Positions 23,668 to 34,200 of a stretch of 64,000 nt of DNA are shown in pieces. The notes beneath the pieces were generated by a model, which made no database searches, was not told where the DNA came from, and worked only from the letters and a program-made list of their open reading frames with translations. Origin of the DNA: Bradyrhizobium retamae (GTDB lineage: Bacteria; Pseudomonadota; Alphaproteobacteria; Rhizobiales; Xanthobacteraceae). The first letter of the stretch is position 1, and every line of letters begins with the position of its first letter. Location of the stretch: the NCBI RefSeq assembly GCF_001440415.1, contig NZ_LLYA01000001.1, positions 372,001-436,000 of the forward strand, read 5' to 3'. A program made the position numbers and the translations under genes.

Positions 23668-24954
23668 TCACGCGAATTTCGGCTGCGCGACCGCCTGGGC
23701 CATCAACCGCTTGCGTTCGGTGTTCGGCCACAACAGCAGCAGTCCGAGCAACCCTGACGCTGCCATGATCACGGCGTTGATGGTGAAGCCGGTCATGTAG
23801 CCGTCGAGCGGCACCGCCGCATTCTGAATCACGGCGCCCATCACGAACGGCGCGATCATTCCCGCCAGCGTGTAGATCGCGCCATAGATTGCGATCACGG
23901 CACCGCGCTGCTGCACCGGGGTGAATTCGCCGAGCATCGGCGGACAGACCACATAGATCGAGCCGCAGAGCCCGGAGCCGAAGACGAGGAATGCGATCTG
24001 CCATCCAGCGCCGTTGACATAGGGCAGCACCGCGAGGATCAGCCCGCCGACGATCAGCGGCACAGAACCGAGCACACCCCGAGCGCCGCGCGTCGTGTAA
24101 CCGCGCGTCAGCATCACCTGCGAAACCCAGCCCGTCAGCAGCACGACCGCCGCACCGAACACCCAGGGCAGAACCGAAATCCAGCCTGCATCTTGTTGCG
24201 AAAAGCCCAGCCCCTTGACGATGAATGGCGTGAACCAGGTGAGGCCGAGCGACAGCGCCCAATAGGCGCCGAAGGTCGCGGCGACGCAGCCGATAAAGGT
24301 TCGCGAAGTCAGAAGCTGGAGATAGGGAACGCGCGGATCGGTTGCGGCCGTTGTAACGGTCTGAACCAGCGGCCCTTCCTTTCCCATGACCAGCCACGCC
24401 GCTGCCCACATCAGCCCGACGATGCCGAGCGCGCCGAACGCGTAGTGCCAGCTATGATTGACGATGATCCAGTTCAGTGCGGGCACCGCGAGGATCACCC
24501 CGAACGCCGAGCCCTGCGAAAGGATCGCGGTGGGTAGCGTCCGCTTCTCGTCGGGAAACCACTTGTAGACCGCGTGCGCCGCTACCGCGAACGCAGGCCC
24601 CTCCCCTGCACCAAGGATGATGCGGCAGATCACGAGTGTCGTGAAACCGACGGTGCCGACCATCGGGAACTGCGCCACCGACCAGATCACCGCCATTGCG
24701 AGCAGCACCCAGCGGGTGTCGATGCGGTTGACGATGAAGCCGACGACGATGGCCGAGATGGAAAAAAGGAAAAAGAACGAGGAGCCGAGAAAACCGAACT
24801 GTTCCGGCGAGAGCTTCAGTTCATCCATGATCGGGGCGCCGGCGAGCCCGACGACGATCTTATCGGCAAAGTTCACCAGCATGAACAGAAACAGCAGGAA
24901 AGTGATTGTCCAGGCGCCCTTGAGCGTCCCCTTGGGCGTCGCTTGCGCGGTCAT
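23668..24954 (-). CDS. MFS transporter, anion:cation symporter type
   Basis: A 428-residue twelve-helix permease starting at ATG 24954 (MTAQATPKGTLKG), preceded by GGGGAAAGCAGCC; an ATG five codons earlier is also possible, and a longer frame to 25086 has no ribosome site. Family pattern: FADKIVVGLAGAPIMDEL in helix 1 and the following loop, SSFFFLFSISAIVVG, then VNRIDTRWVL as motif A, and RIILGAGEGPAFAVAAHAVYKWFP, matching the galactonate/phthalate/tartrate-type carboxylate symporters. Probable uptake of an organic anion. It converges with the amidohydrolase, whose product it might carry. Confidence 0.83.
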   Translation of the reverse strand: MTAQATPKGTLKGAWTITFLLFLFMLVNFADKIVVGLAGAPIMDELKLSPEQFGFLGSSFFFLFSISAIVVGFIVNRIDTRWVLLAMAVIWSVAQFPMVGTVGFTTLVICRIILGAGEGPAFAVAAHAVYKWFPDEKRTLPTAILSQGSAFGVILAVPALNWIIVNHSWHYAFGALGIVGLMWAAAWLVMGKEGPLVQTVTTAATDPRVPYLQLLTSRTFIGCVAATFGAYWALSLGLTWFTPFIVKGLGFSQQDAGWISVLPWVFGAAVVLLTGWVSQVMLTRGYTTRGARGVLGSVPLIVGGLILAVLPYVNGAGWQIAFLVFGSGLCGSIYVVCPPMLGEFTPVQQRGAVIAIYGAIYTLAGMIAPFVMGAVIQNAAVPLDGYMTGFTINAVIMAASGLLGLLLLWPNTERKRLMAQAVAQPKFA

Positions 24955-25209
24955 GGCTGCTTTCCCCATCTTTGCTGGCTCTGTCGGATCGGCCGGTTCC
25001 GATGCTACAAGGCGCCTTGCGGGCAAGGCAACCGCGATTTTCGCAAGAGGCCGCCGTGCAACTGCCGGCTGTTGCGACAGGCGCACGCCACAACCGCATC
25101 ACGATCGCGTCGCGGCGCGATTGAGGCCGTGATCGGGGACGCGTGCCCTGATATGTTGCATGCTATCACGTCAGGGGATTTTCATGGTCAGATCGGTCCA
25201 TCATCGCGC

Positions 25210-25896
25210 ATGACCACATACAATCCCAGTGCGACCGGCTCCGTGCTGCACGTGGCTGGCCTGACCAAGAGCTATCGCACCGCCGGCGAAGAGGTCGCGG
25301 TGCTGCGCGGCGTGAACCTGACGGTCGCTGCCGGTGAGAGCGTCGCACTCACCGGCGAATCCGGCAGCGGCAAGAGCACGCTCTTGCACCTGATCGCCGG
25401 GCTCGATGCGGCCGACGGCGGCGAGATCAGGCTGGCGGATGCCTCAGTCGCCGACCTCAGCGATGCCGATCGGGCGGAATTGCGCCGCGACCGGCTCGGC
25501 CTGGTGTTTCAGCAATTCAACCTGGTCCCGAGCCTCACCGTGGAAGACAATCTCGTTTTCCAGTCGCGAATCGCCGGCCGTCACGATGCGGCCTGGCACC
25601 ACGAACTGGTAGAGCGGCTCGGGCTCGGCCGCTTCCTGAAGCGCTATCCCGAGCAATTGTCCGGCGGTCAGCAACAGCGCGTCGCAATCGGCCGGGCATT
25701 GGCAGTCAGGCCGCTATTGCTGCTCGCAGACGAGCCGACCGGCAATCTCGACGAGGACACGGCGGACGAAGTGCTGGCGCTGGCGCGCGACCTGGTGACG
25801 CGCACTGGTTGCGGCTTTCTGATGGTGACGCACAGCGCGCGGCTCGCAGCAACGCTCGACCGCCAGGTCAACCTCCACGCCGGGGTGATCGCGTGA
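25210..25896 (+). CDS. ABC transporter ATPase, LolD/MacB type
   Basis: A 228-residue ATPase. The start is ATG 25210, with the longer in-frame extension lying antisense to the MFS gene. Walker A GESGSGKST near residue 50, Q-loop LVFQQFNLVPSLT, signature LSGGQQQRV and Walker B LLLADEPTGNLDEDT. The QQFNL and EPTGNLD wording is typical of the LolD/FtsE/MacB class that drives mechanotransmission rather than substrate flow through the membrane. Its stop overlaps the GTG start of the permease by GTGA, so both are made together. Confidence 0.9.
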   Translation: MTTYNPSATGSVLHVAGLTKSYRTAGEEVAVLRGVNLTVAAGESVALTGESGSGKSTLLHLIAGLDAADGGEIRLADASVADLSDADRAELRRDRLGLVFQQFNLVPSLTVEDNLVFQSRIAGRHDAAWHHELVERLGLGRFLKRYPEQLSGGQQQRVAIGRALAVRPLLLLADEPTGNLDEDTADEVLALARDLVTRTGCGFLMVTHSARLAATLDRQVNLHAGVIA

Positions 25897-28355
25897 AACG
25901 CGCACTGTGGACGCTGGCCGTGCTGCTGAGCCACTGGCGGCGGCACCCGATGCAGTTGGCGACCCTGCTGATCGGGTTGATCTCGGCGACCGCGCTGTGG
26001 AGCGGCGTGCAGGCGCTCAATCAGCAGGCGCGCACATCCTATGATCGCGCCGCCGCTACGTTTGGCGGCACGCGCACCGCCATGCTGGTCGCCCGCAATG
26101 GCGTAACTTTCCCGCAAGAACTTTTTGTCGAGCTGCGCCGCGCCGGCTGGCCGGTCTCACCGGTGCTGGAAGGCCGCATCCAGATCGAGGGACGGTCGTT
26201 GCGGCTGCTCGGCATCGAACCCGTTACGCTGCCCACCGAAGTCGGCAACGCGCCGACGATCGGCAAAGCCAGCTTGCGATCCTTTATGACGCCGCCGGGC
26301 GAGATTTTGGTGGCGCCGGAAACGCTTTCCGATCTCAAGCTCGCGGAGGGCGCGCGTCCACAGGGCGATGGCGGCGCACCGCTGCCGCCGCTTCGCGTGC
26401 AGCCCAACCTGGTGCCCGGCGTGCTGGTCGTCGACATCGGCATTGCGCAGAACCTCCTGAAGATGCCGGACCAGCTTTCGCGGCTCCTGATCGGCAAGGC
26501 GACAGCGAGGCACGCGCCGCTCGAAAGCGTTGCCGGCGACAAGCTTCGGCTGATCGAAGCCGATGCGGAGACCGACCTCGAACGCCTCACCGACAGTTTT
26601 CACCTGAACCTGACCGCGTTCGGGTTGCTGTCGTTCTTTGTCGGCCTGTTCATCGTCAATTCGGCGATCGGGCTCGCCTTCGAGCAGCGGCTGCCGACCT
26701 TACGCACCTTGCGCGCCTGCGGCGTCTCGGCGCGGATGCTGAACGCCGTGCTGGTGCTTGAGCTGGTGTCGCTGGCACTGGCCGCGGGGCTGATCGGACT
26801 CGTGTGCGGTTACTTCATCGCCGGCGCGCTGCTGCCTGACGTCGCCGCATCGCTGCGCGGGCTCTATGGCGCGCAGATTCCGGGACATCTCACGCTCAAG
26901 CCGCAATGGTGGATCGCGGGCATCGCCATCAGCATTTTGGGCGCGCTTGCAGCGGCCGCTGCCAGCCTCACCAAGGCGCTGCGGCTGCCGTTGCTCGCCA
27001 CCGCCCAGCCCTTCGCCTGGCAACAGGCGCAGCGGCGCTGGCTGATTTACCAGAGCGCGCTGGCGCTCGTAGCGTTCGCAGCGGCCGGCGGCTTTTTATG
27101 GTTTGGCGACTCCCTGCTTTCTGGCTTTGCCGTGCTCGCTGCAATAATGCTCGGCGCGGCGCTGATCCTGCCGATGTTTCTGGAAATCGTGCTGTCGCTT
27201 GGCCAGCGCTATGCAAGAGCTCCGCTCGGAGTCTGGTTCTGGGCCGACAGCCGCCAGCAATTGTCGGGATTGTCGCTCGCCCTGATGGCGCTGTTGCTCG
27301 CATTGGCGGTGAACGTCGGCGTCTCCACCATGGTCGAGAGTTTTTCCCGCACGTTTCTGGTCTGGCTGGACGGGCGGCTGGCGGCAGAAATTTATGTCAA
27401 CGCCGCCAATGACGCGCAGGCACACGAGATCAAGGCGTGGCTGCGCGAACGCCCCGAGGTCGAGGCGATCCTGCCCGGCGGCCGCGCCGATACGCAATTG
27501 GCGGGCGCGCCGCTCGAGGTGCTGGGCCTGCCCGATCACGCCACCTATCGCGACAACTGGCCGCTATTGCAATCGACTGAGGATGCCTGGGTCAAGCTTC
27601 GCCCTGGCGATGCGGCCCTCGTCAGCGAACAACTGGCGCGACGGCTGCAGCTCTCCCTTGGCGACCGCATCGAAGTGCCCGCGTCAGGCGGAAACTGGGC
27701 GCTCAACGTGGTCGGCATCTATGCCGATTACGGCAACCCCAAGGGCCAGATCGCCGTGAACTTCGCCGCGCTGACGCGGCGCTTTCCGGAAATCCCGCTG
27801 ACGCGCATGGGACTGCGGGTTGCCCCGCCAAAGATCCCGGCGTTGATCTCGGCCCTGCAGGAAAAGTTCGGCCTCGACAATCGCAATGTCGCCGACCAGG
27901 CGACAATGAAGGCGGAATCGACGCGGATCTTCAACCGCACTTTCTCGGTCACGGCGGCGCTGAACGCCTTTACGCTCGGCGTCGCCGGCGTGGCGCTGTT
28001 GACGAGCCTCTTGACGCTCGCCAATTCCCGCCTGCCGCACCTGGCACCGCTATGGGCAATCGGCGTCACGCGGCGGCGGCTCGCGGCCATCGAGCTGTTG
28101 AAGACGACCTCGGTGGCGTTCATCACCACCATCTTTGCGCTTCCGCTGGGTTTGCTGGTCGCGTGGTGCCTGCTCGCGATCGTCAACGTCAAGGCGTTCG
28201 GTTGGCGGTTGCCGTTTCATGTCTTTCCGTTGCAATTGCTTTGGCTCACCGGCGTCGCGATGGCGGCGGCGGTTGCGGCTTCCGCGCTCCCCGTCATCAG
28301 GCTGGCGCGCATGCAGCCCGCCAGCCTGATCAGGATCTTTGCCAATGAACGGTAG
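25893..28355 (+). CDS. FtsX-like ABC permease (two FtsX domains)
   Basis: Encodes 820 residues from GTG 25893, overlapping the ATPase stop. Layout: one N-terminal helix (ATLLIGLISATALWSG), a periplasmic domain of about 220 residues, three helices near 235-370 (FGLLSFFVGLFIVNSAIGLAF, VLVLELVSLALAAGLIG), a central pair of helices (about 395-430), a second periplasmic domain and the last three helices (FTLGVAGVALLTSLLTL, TTIFALPLGLLVAWC, MAAAVAASALPVIRLAR). This double-FtsX form resembles the YbbP/LolC-E-like lipoprotein and lipid-handling permeases. Cargo is probably linked to the lipocalin-like protein encoded next. Confidence 0.88.
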   Translation: MKRALWTLAVLLSHWRRHPMQLATLLIGLISATALWSGVQALNQQARTSYDRAAATFGGTRTAMLVARNGVTFPQELFVELRRAGWPVSPVLEGRIQIEGRSLRLLGIEPVTLPTEVGNAPTIGKASLRSFMTPPGEILVAPETLSDLKLAEGARPQGDGGAPLPPLRVQPNLVPGVLVVDIGIAQNLLKMPDQLSRLLIGKATARHAPLESVAGDKLRLIEADAETDLERLTDSFHLNLTAFGLLSFFVGLFIVNSAIGLAFEQRLPTLRTLRACGVSARMLNAVLVLELVSLALAAGLIGLVCGYFIAGALLPDVAASLRGLYGAQIPGHLTLKPQWWIAGIAISILGALAAAAASLTKALRLPLLATAQPFAWQQAQRRWLIYQSALALVAFAAAGGFLWFGDSLLSGFAVLAAIMLGAALILPMFLEIVLSLGQRYARAPLGVWFWADSRQQLSGLSLALMALLLALAVNVGVSTMVESFSRTFLVWLDGRLAAEIYVNAANDAQAHEIKAWLRERPEVEAILPGGRADTQLAGAPLEVLGLPDHATYRDNWPLLQSTEDAWVKLRPGDAALVSEQLARRLQLSLGDRIEVPASGGNWALNVVGIYADYGNPKGQIAVNFAALTRRFPEIPLTRMGLRVAPPKIPALISALQEKFGLDNRNVADQATMKAESTRIFNRTFSVTAALNAFTLGVAGVALLTSLLTLANSRLPHLAPLWAIGVTRRRLAAIELLKTTSVAFITTIFALPLGLLVAWCLLAIVNVKAFGWRLPFHVFPLQLLWLTGVAMAAAVAASALPVIRLARMQPASLIRIFANER

Positions 28356-29430
28356 CGGCCTCATTACCCGCCGCGGTTTCATTGGCGGCACACTCCTCGC
28401 CGGATTTGGCAGCGAGGCACTCGCGCAGGGCTTTGCCGGGCTTGGCGAAAGCGCGGATGGATTTGCACCGGTCGTGCCCGGCAGGACATTTGCTTTTCCC
28501 GCCGACCACGGACCGCACCCGGAATTCCGCATCGAGTGGTGGTATGTGACGGCCAATCTCACTGACGTACGCGGAGCAGCCCACGGCGCGCAATGGACGC
28601 TGTTTCGCCAGGCGATCGCGCCAGGCGGGCCGCGAGAGGGCTGGGCCAACCAGCAGATATGGATGGGCCATGCCGCCGTCACGCGCGAAGATACCCACCG
28701 CTTCAGCCAGACGTTCGCGCGCGGCGGTGTCGGCCAGGCTGGCGTCGAGGCCAGCCCGTTTCACGCCTGGATCGATGCCTGGGAGATGCGCGCCCTCGAT
28801 TCCGTGAATGACGACAATATTGCACCGCTGGAACTGAAAGCATCGGGCGCCGACTTCAGCTATACGCTGCGCCTGGACGCGGATCGGCCGCTGGTGCTGC
28901 AGGGCGAAGGGGGCTACAGCCGCAAATCGCTGCGCGAACAGGCCTCCTATTACTACAGCCAGCCGCACTATGCGGCGACGGGCATCCTCACCATCGACGA
29001 CAAGCCCATCGACGTCACCGGCTTGGCCTGGCTCGATCGCGAGTGGAGCAGCCAGCCGCTCGCCGCGGATCAAAGCGGATGGGACTGGCTCTCGCTGCAT
29101 TTCAACGCCGGCGACAAATTGATGCTCTACCGGATGCGCCAGACCGACGGCCAGCATTATGGCTCGGGCAAATGGATCGCGCCCAACGGCACGGCCGAGC
29201 AACTCGCCTCCGCGGATGTCGCCATGACGCCGCTCGCGTTCACCGAGATCGAGGGACGAGAAATTCCGACCACATGGCGCATCGAGGTTCCGAGCAAGGC
29301 GCTCAAGATCGAGTGCACGCCGCTCAATCCCCGGAGCTGGATGGGCACGAGTTTCCCCTATTGGGAAGGCCCGATTCGCTTCGCAGGCAGCCACACGGGT
29401 GTGGGCTATCTGGAAATGACGGGTTATTAA
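28345..29430 (+). CDS. Tat-exported AttH/CrtC lipocalin-like protein
   Basis: A 361-residue protein. ATG 28345 overlaps the permease stop by 11 nt. A Tat signal (TRRGFIGGTLLAGFG) leads to FPADHGPHPEFRIEWWYVT, the hallmark of the AttH/hydroxyneurosporene-synthase-like double lipocalin fold; VTGLAWLDREWSSQPL and GWDWLSLHF are its other conserved blocks. Carotenoid hydratase CrtC belongs to this superfamily, but members next to LolD/FtsX ABC genes form a separate group of unknown ligand. It probably binds or modifies a lipid in the periplasm, handed over by the ABC pair. Confidence 0.85.
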   Translation: MNGSGLITRRGFIGGTLLAGFGSEALAQGFAGLGESADGFAPVVPGRTFAFPADHGPHPEFRIEWWYVTANLTDVRGAAHGAQWTLFRQAIAPGGPREGWANQQIWMGHAAVTREDTHRFSQTFARGGVGQAGVEASPFHAWIDAWEMRALDSVNDDNIAPLELKASGADFSYTLRLDADRPLVLQGEGGYSRKSLREQASYYYSQPHYAATGILTIDDKPIDVTGLAWLDREWSSQPLAADQSGWDWLSLHFNAGDKLMLYRMRQTDGQHYGSGKWIAPNGTAEQLASADVAMTPLAFTEIEGREIPTTWRIEVPSKALKIECTPLNPRSWMGTSFPYWEGPIRFAGSHTGVGYLEMTGY

Positions 29431-29456
29431 GCGCGCACGAAAAGGGGAGTTCAGCG

Positions 29457-29849
29457 ATGTATCATCTCACCGCGCTCGTCAGCTTGCTGGCGATCCTGGT
29501 CTATTTCTATTCGTCCGTTCGTGTGTCACAGGCGCGCGGCAAATTCGGCGTCAAGCTGCCGGCGATTTCGGGCAATCCAGATTTCGAGCGCGTGTTTCGC
29601 GCGCAGATGAACACGCTGGAATGGCTGCCGATCTTCCTGCCGTCACTATGGCTGTTCGCGATCTATATCAGCGACGGCATCGCCGCTGCGCTGGGGTTGG
29701 TATGGGTGATAGGCCGCATTCTCTATATATTTGGCTATGCGAAGTCGGTCCCACAGCGCAGCCCCGGCTTTGCGACTCAGGCACTCGCGACGATCGCGCT
29801 GTGGGCCGGCGCATTCGGCGCCATCGTGTGGCGGTTGGTGCAGGGGTGA
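29457..29849 (+). CDS. MAPEG-family membrane protein
   Basis: A 130-residue protein with four hydrophobic helices. The conserved MAPEG segment is GNPDFERVFRAQMNTLEWLP near residues 40-60, followed by GRILYIFGYAKSVPQRSPGF. MAPEG proteins are membrane-bound glutathione-dependent enzymes or related lipid-handling proteins. ATG 29457 is preceded by AAGGGGAG. It lies 26 bp after the lipocalin-like gene, so an ABC-lipocalin-MAPEG operon is likely. Confidence 0.85.
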   Translation: MYHLTALVSLLAILVYFYSSVRVSQARGKFGVKLPAISGNPDFERVFRAQMNTLEWLPIFLPSLWLFAIYISDGIAAALGLVWVIGRILYIFGYAKSVPQRSPGFATQALATIALWAGAFGAIVWRLVQG

Positions 29850-29872
29850 CGGAGCGCTAACCTCACCCCCTC

Positions 29873-29908
29873 GTCGTCCCTGCGAAAGCATGCGAAAGCA
29901 GGGACGAC
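29873..29908. repeat. Family C palindrome, convergent junction
   Basis: GTCGTCCCTGC (29873-29883) and GCAGGGACGAC (29898-29908) form an 11-bp perfect stem around GAAAGCATGCGAAA. It lies between the convergent stops of the MAPEG gene and the binding-protein gene, six bases from the latter. Confidence 0.8.
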
Positions 29909-29913
29909 GGAGA

Positions 29914-31107
29914 CTACTTCACCAGCGGGCAGCCGGAATCCTTCGCCGCCGGGAACGCCTTGTCGCCCGGCACCACGGCGAGTTGCTTGTAATAATCCCA
30001 CGGCTTCTTCGATTCTGAAGGTTTCTTGACCTCGAACAGATAGAGGTCGTGGACCATGCGGCCGTTTTCCAGCACCTTGCCGCCTTGCGCAAAATCGTCG
30101 TCGACCGGGAGCTCCTTCAACTTCTTCGCCGCCGCCTCGGTGTCCTTGGTGCCCGCGGCCTTGACTGCCTTCAGGTATTGCAGCGTCGCCGAATAGGTGC
30201 CGGCCTGAATCATGTTCGGCATGCGGCCGGTGCGCTTGAAGAAGCGTTCGGCGAGATTACGGCTCTTGGCGTCGCGGTCCCAGTAGTAGCCTTCGGTCAG
30301 CACCAGGCCCTGGGCAGCGTTGAGGCCGAGGCCGTGCACTTCGGCGAGCGTCAGCAACAGGCCGGCGAGCTTCTGGCCGCTCTTGACGATGCCGAATTCC
30401 GCCGCCTGCTTGATCGAGTTGGTGGTGTCGAGGCCGGCATTGGCGAGGCCGATGATCTTGGCTTTCGAGCTCTGCGCCTGCAGCAGGAAGGAAGAGAAGT
30501 CCGACGAGTTCAGGGGAATGCGGACTGCGCCGAGCACCTTGCCGCCCTTCGCCTTGACGAAATCGCCGGTGTCCTTTTCCAAGGCGTGGCCGAAGGCGTA
30601 GTCGGCGGTCATGAAGAACCAGCTATCGCCTCCGGATTCCACCAGCGCACCGCCGGTGCCGTAAGCGAGCGCGTGGGTGTCGTAGGCCCAGTGGAAGCCG
30701 TAAGGCTGGCAGGCGTCGCCGGTGAGGCGCGAGGTCGCAGCACCCACGACGATGTCGATCTTCTTCATCTGTCTGGAGAGATCGTGAATCGCGAGCGCGA
30801 CGGAGGACGTCGTCAGCTCCGTGATCATGTCGACGCCTTCGACCTCATACCAGCGCCGCGCGATGGCAACACCGAGATCCGGCTTGTTTTGATGGTCGGC
30901 GGACACGATTTCGATCTTGTGGCCGAGCACCTCGCCGCCGAAATCCTCGATCGCCATCTTGGCCGCTTCGAACGACCACTTGCCACCGTAGTCGGCGTAG
31001 ACCCCGGATTGGTCGTTCAGAATGCCGATCTTGACGCCCTGCGCCGATGCCGGCGCGGCGAGCAAAAGACCAACTGCCGCAACGGCGGCCAACAATCCCG
31101 ACTTCAT
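29914..31107 (-). CDS. Branched-chain amino-acid-type ABC binding protein (LivK/HAAT family)
   Basis: A 397-residue periplasmic protein: a signal peptide ending ASAQG, then VKIGILNDQSGVYADYGGKW, WYEVEGVDMITEL and GYYWDRDAKSRNLAERFFKR. This is the two-lobe type I binding fold used by the LivFGHM importers. No permease or ATPase of that type is nearby, so it must share a transporter encoded elsewhere or serve another role. The stop is next to the family C palindrome. Ligand unknown: amino acids, urea, amides and aromatic acids are all known for this family. Confidence 0.87.
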   Translation of the reverse strand: MKSGLLAAVAAVGLLLAAPASAQGVKIGILNDQSGVYADYGGKWSFEAAKMAIEDFGGEVLGHKIEIVSADHQNKPDLGVAIARRWYEVEGVDMITELTTSSVALAIHDLSRQMKKIDIVVGAATSRLTGDACQPYGFHWAYDTHALAYGTGGALVESGGDSWFFMTADYAFGHALEKDTGDFVKAKGGKVLGAVRIPLNSSDFSSFLLQAQSSKAKIIGLANAGLDTTNSIKQAAEFGIVKSGQKLAGLLLTLAEVHGLGLNAAQGLVLTEGYYWDRDAKSRNLAERFFKRTGRMPNMIQAGTYSATLQYLKAVKAAGTKDTEAAAKKLKELPVDDDFAQGGKVLENGRMVHDLYLFEVKKPSESKKPWDYYKQLAVVPGDKAFPAAKDSGCPLVK

Positions 31108-31225
31108 TCTTTTCTCCAGGAATTTTTTGTCAGAGGAACCTCGCGACTTTATTCAATAACCCCGCGAGTGCCCATCCATTTCAGATCAGCCAAAAGTATT
31201 GGGGAACTTTGATCGAAACTGCGCC

Positions 31226-31242
31226 GTCATTCCGGGAATGAC
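31226..31242. repeat. Family D palindrome, minimal copy
   Basis: GTCATTC (31226-31232) and GAATGAC (31236-31242), three-base loop. It shares arms with 50313-50346 and 53694-53824. It lies between the binding-protein start and the efflux-pump stop, both on the minus strand. Confidence 0.6.
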
Positions 31243-31252
31243 GAGCGCGAAT

Positions 31253-34200
31253 TCACACCGCCGTCCGCTTCTTACCCTTGCCTTCGGCGAGGTTGCGCAC
31301 GATGACGTAGAAGATCGGCGTGAACACCAGGCCGAACAGCGTGACGCCAATCATGCCGAAGAACACGGCGACGCCCACCGCCTGCCGCATCTCCGAGCCC
31401 GAGCCCGACGAGATCACCAGCGGCAGCACGCCGAGGATGAAGGCGAATGACGTCATCAGGATCGGCCGCAACCGCAACCGGCAGGCTTCGATCACGGCCT
31501 CCAGCCGCGCCTTGCCCTCGAGCTCGATGTCGCGCGCGAACTCGACGATGAGAATGGCGTTCTTGGCCGCAAGCCCGACCAGCACCACAAAGCCGATCTG
31601 GGTCAGGATGTTGACGTCCTGTCCCATGATCCGCACGCCGATGGTCGCAGCCAGCAGGCACATGGGCACGATCAGGATGACCGCAAATGGCAGGCTCCAC
31701 GAGCCATATTGCGCCGCCAGCACGAGATACACGAACAGCACGCAGATCGGGAACACGAGCAGGCCGGCTTGGCCGCCGGTGACCTGCTGATAGGACAGAT
31801 CCGTCCATTCGAACGAGAAGCCGCTCGGCAGCGTCTCCTCGGCGAGCTTCTTCATTGTGTCGATGGCGGTCGCCGAACTGGTCCCCGGCAGCGTGTCACC
31901 CTGCAGCTCGGACGCGGGATAGAGATTATAGCGCGCGACGCGGTCGGGGCCGGAGATGTCGCTGAAACTCACGACGCTGCCGAGCATCACCATGTCGCCG
32001 GCGGCATTGCGGGTGCGCAGGCGAGCGAGATCGGACGTCTCCTTGCGGAACGGCAGATCGGCCTGCGCCGTGACGCGGTAGGTGCGGCCGAACAGGTTGA
32101 AGTCATTGACATAGGACGAGCCGAAAAAGGTCTGGATCGTATCGTTGATGTTCGCAATCGGCACGCCGAGCTTCTGTGCCTTGACGCGGTCGATGTCGAC
32201 GAACAGTTGCGGCGTGTTGGCGGCAAAGGTGGAGAACACCTGGGTCAGTCCGGGCGCCTTGCGCGCGGCGCCTATCAATTCGTCGGTCGCCGCCGCCAGC
32301 ATTTCGGAGCCGCGGCCCTGACGGTCCTGGATGCGCATGGTGAAGCCGCCGCCGGTGCCGATGCCAGGCACCGCGGGCGGCGGAATCACGATGATGAACG
32401 CACCCTGGATGTTCGCCAGCCGCTTGCGTAGTTCATTCGCGATCGAAGTGGACGTAAGTCCCTTCTTCGCCCTGGCCGCCGGATCGTCAAATACTGGAAA
32501 CAGTGCCGCGGCATTGCTCGCCTGCGTCCGGGTCGCGCCCGAGAAGCCCGCGAAGGCCGGCGCGCGAACGACGCCCGGCGTTTCAAGCGCAATCTTTTCG
32601 ATCTCCCTGACCACTTCGGTCGTTCGCGCCAGCGAGGCCGCGCCCGGCAATTGTACCGAGACGATGACGTAGCCACGGTCCTGCGCCGGGATGAAGCCTT
32701 GCGGCGTCGTGATCAACAGCCATCCGGCGCCGCCGATCAGCGCCACGTACACCAGCAACATCACCACCGAATGCCGGATCACGAAATCGGCCGTGCTGGC
32801 ATAGCCATGTGCCAGCCGGTCGAAGCCGCGATTGAACATGCCGGTAAAGGCGCCCCAGCCGCGGGCGATGAAATTCCAGCGGGCCGGCGGCCTTTTGTCC
32901 TCGTGCGGCTGCAGGATCAGCGAGGCCAGAGCCGGCGACAGCGTCAGCGAACAGAAGCAGGAAATCGCGGTCGCCACCGCAATGGTGACGGCGAACTGCT
33001 GGAAGAACTGCCCGGAGATGCCGCCAAGGAACGCCGTCGGCACGAACACGGCGCACAGAACCAGCGCGATCGACACCAGCGCGCTGCCGACCTCCTGCAT
33101 CGTGCGGAGCGCGGCGTCGCGCCGGCTCATGCCATGTTCGAGGTGGCGCTCGACGTTTTCGACCACCACGATCGCGTCGTCGACCACGATGCCGACCGCC
33201 AGTACAAGGCCGAACAGCGTCAGATTGTTGATCGAGAATCCTAGTGCCGCCATCACCGCAAAGGTGCCGACCAGCGACACCGGAATCGCCATGATCGGGA
33301 TGATCGCCGGCCGCCAGCCCTGCAAAAATACCAGCACCACGATCACGACCAGCGCCATCGCCTCGTAGATCGTCTTGATCAACTCGCTGACGGACTGCGC
33401 GATGAATTCGGTCGGGTTGTAGCCGATGTTGTAGTCGAGCCCCATCGGGAAGCTCGCCTTCAGTTTCTCCATCGTCTTGGAAATATTCTCGGCGGTCGCC
33501 AGCGCATTCGAGCCCGGCCGCTGCGTCACCAGCATGGCGACCGCGGATTTGCGCAGCAGAAAACTGTTGGTCGAGTAGGCCAAAGCACCGAGTTCGATCC
33601 GCGCGACATCGCGCAGCTTGACCGTGCGCCCGTCGGCACCGGCCTTGACCACGATCTCCTCGAATTGTTTCGGGTCTTTCAGACGGCCGGTAAAGGTGAG
33701 ATTCGGCGAAAAGGCGCGGTCGCCGATCGGCGGCTCCGCGATCTGGCCGCCCGCGATCTGCACGTTTTGCGAGCGGATCGCCGCCACCACTTCGCCCGCG
33801 GTCAGGCCGAGCGTGGAGATCTTGTCGGGGTCGAGCCACAGCCGCATCGAATAGTCGCGCGCGCCGAAGATCTGAATGTCGCCGACGCCGTCGAGCCGCA
33901 GCAACTCGTCGCGGACCTGCAGCAGCGCGTAGTTGGAGATGTAGAGCTGGTCGAACGTGTCGTCCGGCGACAGCATGAACACGACCATCAGGATGTCGGG
34001 GCTGTTCTTGCGGGTGATGACGCCGTTGCGCTGCACCTCTTCGGGCAACCGCGGCTGCGCGATCGCGACGCGGTTCTGCACCAGCACCTGGGCCTTGTCG
34101 AGATCGGTGCCGAGCTTGAAGGTGACCGTGATCGTCAACTGCCCGTTCGAGGTGGCCTGGCTGTAGAGATACAGCATGTCCTCGACGCCGTTGATCTCCT

